Source of the DNA: Sphingopyxis sp.
GTDB lineage: Bacteria; Pseudomonadota; Alphaproteobacteria; Sphingomonadales; Sphingomonadaceae
Assembly: GCA_030145715.1 (NCBI GenBank)
Contig: JAIXHQ010000010.1
Span: 1 to 64,000, forward strand
DNA: 64,000 bases
Direction of reading: 5' to 3'
Shown one piece after another: positions 58,950-64,000 of this stretch. Made by a program: the position numbers and the translations under genes. A model generated the notes under the pieces. That model searched no databases. It had not been told where the DNA came from and saw nothing but the letters and a program-made list of their open reading frames with translations. Position 1 is the stretch's first letter. Each line of letters starts with the position of its first letter.

Positions 58950-59999
58950 ATGATCGCCGTTCCTTCGCCGCTCCGCCTTCGACTCCTGACCGATGCCCTC
59001 GTCGCCAACTGGCGATGGCTGGCTGCGCAGAGCGGCGGTGCGGCGTGCGGCGCGGCGATCAAGGCCGATGGCTATGGCCTTGGCGCCCGCGCGGTGATGC
59101 AAAGTCTTGCCGCCGCGGGCTGCCGGGACTTTTTCGTCGCAACATGGGCGGAAGCCGCCGCACTGATGCCGCTGCCCCCAGGCGTCGGATTGGCCGTGCT
59201 CCACGGCGTCGGCGCCGACGACATGGCCGCCGCGCGAACGCTGCCCGCCCGTCCAGTGCTGTGCAGCGTGGAACAGGTCCGCCGCTGGCGCGAGATGGGC
59301 GAGGGGCAGCCATGCGATGTGATGGTCGATACCGGCATGAACCGGCTCGGCCTCCGTGCCGAAGAGGCGGCGAATGGCGCGCTCGACGGGCTGGCGATCG
59401 ACACGCTGCTCAGCCATCTCGCCTCGGCCGACGAAGACAGCGCCCAGAATGCGCGGCAACTCGCCGCCTTTCAGGCAATCCGCGCGCAAATTCCTGCCCG
59501 ACGATATAGCCTGGCGAACAGCGCCGGCGTCTGCCTCGGCCATGACTATGCGTTCGATCTGACGCGCCCCGGCCTTGCGCTATATGGCGGAACGCCGCGC
59601 AGCGAGGCGGCGGGGCACATAAGTCAGGTCGCTTTCCCCGAAGCGCGCGTGTTACAGGTCCGCACGGTCGAGCGGGGCGATACCGTCGGTTATGGCGGCA
59701 CCTGGCGCGCCGCCAGCCGCACACGCATCGTCGTGGCGAATATCGGCTATGCCGACGGCTATCTGCGCTGTCATTCGGGCGGCGTCGGCTTTGGGTCGTG
59801 GCAGGGACGCGACCTGCCCGTCGTCGGCCGCGTGTCGATGGACCTCACCGCGTTCGACGCGGGGGACCTTCCAATCGGCGAAGGCGACTGGGTGACGTTG
59901 GGGTATGACTTGCCCGAGGTTGCCGCGCGATCCGGGCTTTCGCAATATGAATTGCTGACTGGGCTGGGCGCGCGTTTCGAAAGATACTGGCTAACGTGA
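58950..59999 (+). CDS. alr: Alanine racemase
   Basis: A 349-residue PLP enzyme interconverting L- and D-alanine for peptidoglycan. The PLP lysine is K38 (AAIKADGYGLGA), and the catalytic tyrosine is Y248 (DTVGYGGTW). The C-terminal domain has VSMDLTAFD, DWVTLGYD and a QYELLTGLGARF terminus. The length is normal. It follows the transporter by 44 bases and converges with the large TonB-dependent receptor gene. Confidence 0.94.
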   Translation: MIAVPSPLRLRLLTDALVANWRWLAAQSGGAACGAAIKADGYGLGARAVMQSLAAAGCRDFFVATWAEAAALMPLPPGVGLAVLHGVGADDMAAARTLPARPVLCSVEQVRRWREMGEGQPCDVMVDTGMNRLGLRAEEAANGALDGLAIDTLLSHLASADEDSAQNARQLAAFQAIRAQIPARRYSLANSAGVCLGHDYAFDLTRPGLALYGGTPRSEAAGHISQVAFPEARVLQVRTVERGDTVGYGGTWRAASRTRIVVANIGYADGYLRCHSGGVGFGSWQGRDLPVVGRVSMDLTAFDAGDLPIGEGDWVTLGYDLPEVAARSGLSQYELLTGLGARFERYWLT

Positions 60000-60073
60000 A
60001 TCCTAATCCTTTTTAAAATAAGACGCCCGACCCAATTTACGTCGCAAGATATAGCTCATCAGTCCACCGGATC

Positions 60074-60105
60074 GCGGCGGTCATGCGAATTTACACGACC
60101 GCCGC
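60074..60105. terminator. Hairpin between convergent alr and receptor genes
   Basis: GCGGCGGTC (60074-60082) and GACCGCCGC (60097-60105) are exact 9-bp complements with a 14-base loop. They lie 75 bases past alr and 22 bases past the receptor stop. No T-run follows on either strand, so termination is inferred from location. Confidence 0.45.
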
Positions 60106-60126
60106 CGACCATGGTAGCTAACCCGC

Positions 60127-63100
60127 TTAGAACACCTTCGCAGTGAAGTTGAGGTAAAAGGTCCGGCCGGTGAAGTCATAGCCGCTGTACAAGGGGGCAT
60201 TACCCAATCGGTTAAAGACGTATGCCGAAATCTGCGGCGGCTCCTTATCCGTGAAGTTTTTCACACCGGCCGTCAGCGTGAAATTGTCCAGTTTCCAACG
60301 AAGTGATGCTGAATGGGTGAAATAATTCGGTGTGGCAAACTGGTATATGCTGTTATTGCGATCTTCTTCTAGAGCTTCGTAGCTATCCATCTTGCCAACC
60401 CAATTAAGGCCATAATAGAAGCTGACCTTTCCAACGTCGTAGGTCGCGTTGAAATTTCCGGTCCATTTTGGTAGATAGATTTCGCCGTTGTCATCGTCGA
60501 GAGGATCGTTCGGGTTGATATTGCTCGCCTGCTGAAGATACCGTGTCGCAGTGGCGTTTAGGCGCAGGGTCGTTTCGCCAATCGGAACGACGTACCGCAA
60601 ATTGAAGTCAAGACCGCGAACTTTGTTGCTCGCAATATTAATAAACGCGTTCGTCACTGTCGCACGATACGGAGTGGTGCTGGAAGCAGCATCGCGCGTA
60701 ACGAACTGACAGAGTGCGCCGCCATTACTGCCTGACGCGAATTGCGGGTCATTGTAGCAGGACGAGATAATGTTTCCGCCACCAAACTGCGCGACACCAT
60801 TGTTTATCTGGATATTGAAATAGTCGACGGCGAGTTCGAATTTTCCTACCGAAACGGGAAGTGGCGGCTGGATGATCGTGCCGATAGTCCAACTCTTCGA
60901 CGTCTCGGCCTTGATGCCGCTGTCGGCACCGCCGGTGGTCAGTACGCGAACGCTCTGTCCGAGCGGCGAACCTGCCACGCCATCGCCGTAAGTCGTCGGG
61001 ATGCCCGCCGCTTGGCAGTTTTGGTAGATCGTCGTCGATGGATCGCGGTTGCCATATTGATAGCAAGGATCGGTTGTATTGGCGAGGAACCCAGCTGTGG
61101 GCGCCTGAAACTGTTCCGACAGCGCCGGGGCCCGATACGAGGTTCCATATGTACCACGGAACGAGAGTGCCTTGATCGGCGACCAGACGCCGCCGAGCTT
61201 ATATGTCCATCCGTCACCGTAGCTGTTGTAGTCGGTGTAACGCGCCGAACCGTTCAGCGACAACACATTGAAGAACGGTCGATCAGCGAGGACCGGAAGA
61301 TCGATTTCACCGAATACTTCCTTTACCGCGTCCTTGCCCTTCGTGATCCCTGCAGTTGAGAACGAGTAGAGTTGGCCCGTCTGCTGCTCGATGGGCGGCT
61401 GGTCGTCGATCCGCTGCTTGCGATACTCGGCGCCGACGGCAACGCCCACATCGCCACCAGGCAGAGTGAATAGCTTACCGCTGACTTGGCCCGAGACCGT
61501 GGTTTCCCAAAACTTCGTCGTGCCCCCCACTTCCGGTGCAACGAAATTCAGATAAGATTGAGGGATCGCGCCGTTGACTACATCAGCGGTCAGTCGCGGA
61601 GCCGCAACGCAGCCGTTCGAGGTGTCGCGGCAAACGAAACCGCCCGAACCGTCAGCGACAACGTCCATCGCCTGTATCATCCGGGACGTGACTAGCTGCT
61701 GGAAGAAATATTCACCCTTATTGTAAGATTGCCCAAAATAAAAGTCGTATGTCCAGTCCTTCCACGGCAGGTTTCCACGGATACCGCCGCCAAATCTCAT
61801 GTAATCGACGCGCTGCCGACCAAAATAATTGCGGCTTGTGAATACCCGCACGCCTACGGCACGTCCACCGGACTGATCGGTTGCGCCGATATTCGAGAAT
61901 TGAAGCTCGGTCGGGATCAGTGGGCTCCCGGCCCAATAGTCAACGATCGCCTGGAAGAAGGTCGGTTGTGTCGACTCACGACGCGTGAAAAGTCCATCAA
62001 AATAAATTTCTGCGTCACCAAGTGCATTCAGTTGGAAATCTCCTTGAAGATAACCGCTATAGTTAGTGGTTGGAGAAATAAGTGAACGATTGAAATAGTT
62101 GTCATTAACTGTGTCGCGGTTGCCGAGGCCTGACGATCCGCCACCGTTGACGCCTTCCCAGCCGGGTACGCTGCCGCCGGCCGCGGCATTTGGGCGAAAG
62201 CGGTTAAATGTTCCGATTGCCGGATTGCCCGGCCCACCAGCGGCACCTGTACGCGTACTCGTTCCAATAGTATTGACGGTGACGCCGTCTACGCCGGTAA
62301 ATCCGGTGGGGTAGCATTTAGGCTTACCAGTCTTCGGATCGATGAAGTCGCCAGAACCGAAGGGCTGGCCCGGAGCTGAAGCGATATATTCGGTTTGGCA
62401 ACGTAGGTATTGATGCGCGTCGAATTTAAGTATGGCGCGATCGTAGATTTCGAATGAACCCGAAATATTGAAGCGATCGCTGCTGTAGCCACCGATCACA
62501 GCAATGCGACGGGTTATGCCTTGCCCAACTTCAGGAACCGAAATGCCGCCGTCGAGGGTCAGGCCCTTGGTCTTCCTGTCCGTGATGATGTTAACAACGC
62601 CTGCGATGGCGTCTGAACCATAGATCGAAGATGCGCCATCCTTAAGTACTTCGATGCGTTCGACAATGGCATTGGGAAGGACGTTAAGGTCAGCCGAGGC
62701 CAAGCTGCCGCTGGTGCCCGATGGGGCAAGGCGGCGACCATTGAGCATGATTAATGTGCGTGCAGCGCCAAGACTGCGAAGCGACAAGGTGTTGGCGCCA
62801 GGGCCGCCGCCGGTGATAAAGCCGGTGAATGTGTTGTCGATCTGTCGAGCGCCTGCTGTGACCGAGGTGCTCTGCAGGATTTCCGACGTCGAGTTGAAGC
62901 CTGCCACTGTGGAATCGTCGCGGGTAATGACTGCGAGCGGTGAAGGCGAATTATAGCTGTCGCGGCTAATACGCGAGCCTGTTACGACAATGGCGTCACC
63001 AGTTTCGTCTTCCTCTTCCATTGCAGTTGTTGTTTCGTCGGTCGACGTGGCTTCTTGAGCAAAAACAGGTTGGCTTACGGATATGGCCACTGCAAAGGCA

Positions 63101-63132
63101 GCGGCACCCATAAGCAGGTGCGACTTGTTCAT
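60127..63132 (-). CDS. Large TonB-dependent receptor
   Basis: A 1001-residue receptor. The signal peptide ends QPVFAQ (about residue 26), an acidic linker follows, and the TonB box is DAIVVTGSR. The plug has LSLRSLGAARTLIMLNGRRLAPS and VERIEVLKDGASSIYGSDAIAGVVNIIT. A long barrel ends RTFYLNFTAKVF. The RRLAPSG variant and length are those of sphingomonad receptors of unknown substrate, often for carbohydrates or peptides rather than siderophores. Its codon use is visibly less GC-rich than its neighbours, so later acquisition is possible. No dedicated TonB or enzyme lies beside it. Confidence 0.88.
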   Translation of the reverse strand: MNKSHLLMGAAAFAVAISVSQPVFAQEATSTDETTTAMEEEDETGDAIVVTGSRISRDSYNSPSPLAVITRDDSTVAGFNSTSEILQSTSVTAGARQIDNTFTGFITGGGPGANTLSLRSLGAARTLIMLNGRRLAPSGTSGSLASADLNVLPNAIVERIEVLKDGASSIYGSDAIAGVVNIITDRKTKGLTLDGGISVPEVGQGITRRIAVIGGYSSDRFNISGSFEIYDRAILKFDAHQYLRCQTEYIASAPGQPFGSGDFIDPKTGKPKCYPTGFTGVDGVTVNTIGTSTRTGAAGGPGNPAIGTFNRFRPNAAAGGSVPGWEGVNGGGSSGLGNRDTVNDNYFNRSLISPTTNYSGYLQGDFQLNALGDAEIYFDGLFTRRESTQPTFFQAIVDYWAGSPLIPTELQFSNIGATDQSGGRAVGVRVFTSRNYFGRQRVDYMRFGGGIRGNLPWKDWTYDFYFGQSYNKGEYFFQQLVTSRMIQAMDVVADGSGGFVCRDTSNGCVAAPRLTADVVNGAIPQSYLNFVAPEVGGTTKFWETTVSGQVSGKLFTLPGGDVGVAVGAEYRKQRIDDQPPIEQQTGQLYSFSTAGITKGKDAVKEVFGEIDLPVLADRPFFNVLSLNGSARYTDYNSYGDGWTYKLGGVWSPIKALSFRGTYGTSYRAPALSEQFQAPTAGFLANTTDPCYQYGNRDPSTTIYQNCQAAGIPTTYGDGVAGSPLGQSVRVLTTGGADSGIKAETSKSWTIGTIIQPPLPVSVGKFELAVDYFNIQINNGVAQFGGGNIISSCYNDPQFASGSNGGALCQFVTRDAASSTTPYRATVTNAFINIASNKVRGLDFNLRYVVPIGETTLRLNATATRYLQQASNINPNDPLDDDNGEIYLPKWTGNFNATYDVGKVSFYYGLNWVGKMDSYEALEEDRNNSIYQFATPNYFTHSASLRWKLDNFTLTAGVKNFTDKEPPQISAYVFNRLGNAPLYSGYDFTGRTFYLNFTAKVF

Positions 63133-63620
63133 TCTGTAACTCCCCGGTTGCCCGCTCAGGGAAGACCTGAGCGGATGGGTGATTAAGAATATGGAACGCT
63201 TCCCCGCACAAGGGCTGAGTTTAATTTTTTTTACAGTTCCGCACTATCGGTGTGACACTGTGTCATTTTCGCCACATCTTTTGTCCCGGGGTAAAATTGA
63301 GAGGGATAACAAGGTTATAGCGTCTTGAAATGATTTACGCCAAGGTGACTTTCTTTTAACAGGATGTGTCAAGAACTAAGTTTCTTTTGAAACTAAATAA
63401 CCATTGGTTATTTGCTGGCGGTTTTCAAGTTGGTCGATGGTTCCGAGGGTGAAGTCGGCTTGGCCATGGCAACGTTCATCGACATATGCCGAATCGCCAT
63501 GTTGCCGGGGGTGCTACCAGCCATGTTGCGACGCATCATCTTTTGATGTTAATGCTGGGCGCGATATTGAGGTCCGTCGATGCGGCAGCGTCCTTTGCCG
63601 GAGACCAGGAGCAGAATATA
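63133..63620. other. Divergent spacer upstream of the receptor and phaR
   Basis: About 490 bases without a supported gene. It is AT-rich next to the receptor (63215-63420) and contains the palindrome at 63253-63265. The phaR ribosome-binding site (aggagc near 63607-63612) ends it. A plus-strand frame at 63404-63649 looks spurious. Confidence 0.6.
63253..63265. promoter_or_regulatory. Palindrome TGACAC-T-GTGTCA upstream of the receptor
   Basis: The 6-bp arms are perfect around one base, 121 bases before the receptor start codon. It may be an operator for a regulator of the receptor; which one is unknown. Confidence 0.4.
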
Positions 63621-64000
63621 ATGGCGAAGTCGAAGGCCGCGGACGGTGACGTCGTCACGATCAAGAAATATGCGAACCGCCGACTCTATGACACCGAACG
63701 AAGCTGTTACATCACGCTGGAGGATCTGGGCACCATGGTCCGCGACGGGCGCGACTTTCGCGTTGTCGATGCCAAGAGCGGCGAAGACATCACGCATAAT
63801 GTCCTGACCCAGATTATCATGGATGAGGAAACGCGCGGCGAAACCCTGCTGCCGGTCAATTTCCTTCGCCATCTGATCGGCATGTACGGCGACAAGATGC
63901 AGTCGATGGTTCCAGAATATCTCGAAGCATCGATGGCGGCGTTCCGCAAGAATCAGCAGGACGTCCGCTCGGCGCTGGAGGGCGCGCTGGTTTCCAATCC
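63621..64000 (+). CDS. phaR: Polyhydroxyalkanoate synthesis regulator PhaR (3' end cut by window)
   Basis: The first 126 residues are in the window. The N-terminal DNA-binding domain contains TIKKYANRRLYDTERSCYITLEDL, and the following region contains DITHNVLTQIIMDEE and LPVNFLRHLIGMYG. This matches PhaR, which represses phasin and storage-granule genes and binds polyhydroxybutyrate. The start at 63621 follows aggagc. The C-terminus is outside the window, so the truncation is only apparent. Confidence 0.92.
   Translation, partial: MAKSKAADGDVVTIKKYANRRLYDTERSCYITLEDLGTMVRDGRDFRVVDAKSGEDITHNVLTQIIMDEETRGETLLPVNFLRHLIGMYGDKMQSMVPEYLEASMAAFRKNQQDVRSALEGALVSN

Noticed and set aside
1..64000. CRISPR arrays, phage genes, toxin-antitoxin or restriction systems
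   Set aside because: No repeat-spacer pattern and no family motifs of these systems were seen anywhere in the window.

Overview
The window is GC-rich chromosomal DNA, densely coding on both strands, from an alphaproteobacterium, most likely of the order Sphingomonadales (Sphingopyxis-like). That placement is inference. It rests on the ccoNOQPGHIS operon under an FNR-type box, abundant TonB-dependent receptors, small sphingomonad-type proteins (DUF1328, DUF3606-like, DUF6894) and the ffs-dnaX-ybaB and lon-hupB-tRNA gene orders. No plasmid, phage or CRISPR features are visible. The only mobile DNA recognised is a dead IS5-type remnant near 36 kb.

Region by region. 0-4.8 kb: small membrane and stress-type proteins, an MgtC-like protein, two related Crp/Fnr regulators and an IclR regulator. 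4.9-7.4 kb: an acyl-CoA dehydrogenase and a thiolase, divergent from the IclR gene across a palindrome-rich spacer. 7.4-18.3 kb: a micro-oxic respiration island. It holds an FNR-type regulator with four candidate cluster cysteines, an OmpW-like porin, a cbb3 oxidase operon (ccoNOQPGHIS plus a small cysteine-rich exported protein) and hemN. Perfect or near-perfect FNR boxes precede ccoN/ompW and hemN. 18.3-24.6 kb: a small regulator, then an archaic (Csu-type) chaperone-usher pilus operon read leftward behind an AT-rich control region. 24.6-30.2 kb: an iron-type uptake locus with a TonB-dependent receptor, an OmpR/EnvZ-type two-component system and a TonB-like protein, carrying Fur-like boxes. 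30.3-32.8 kb: an Rrf2 regulator with a cysteine cluster, divergent from a three-gene unit (surface-antigen-like protein, ClpP-like exported serine hydrolase, HD phosphohydrolase). 32.9-37.2 kb: an enoyl-CoA hydratase, an aldehyde dehydrogenase, tRNA-Leu, the IS remnant and a tandem PilZ protein. 37.3-41.3 kb: an agmatine-to-putrescine operon and an M28 lipoprotein peptidase.

41.4-56.3 kb is mostly housekeeping: rpsD, a chorismate mutase, rpiB-glyA-nrdR-trmJ, a cysteine desulfurase/ferredoxin pair behind a third Fur-like box, SRP RNA, dnaX-ybaB, lon (RpoH-like promoter), hupB, tRNA-Val and a PepSY/two-component set. 56.4-64 kb: a cyclase-family hydrolase, an MHS-type transporter, alanine racemase, a large less GC-rich TonB-dependent receptor and the 5' part of phaR.

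The clearest functional logic is regulatory. An FNR-type regulator sits beside its probable targets (cbb3 oxidase, OmpW, hemN). Three sites sharing the half-site TGCGAAT tie the TonB receptor, the two-component system and the cysteine desulfurase/ferredoxin pair into one probable iron regulon. The best candidates for something undescribed are the small Cys-rich exported protein at the end of the cco operon and the Rrf2-controlled surface-protein/ClpP-like/HD unit.
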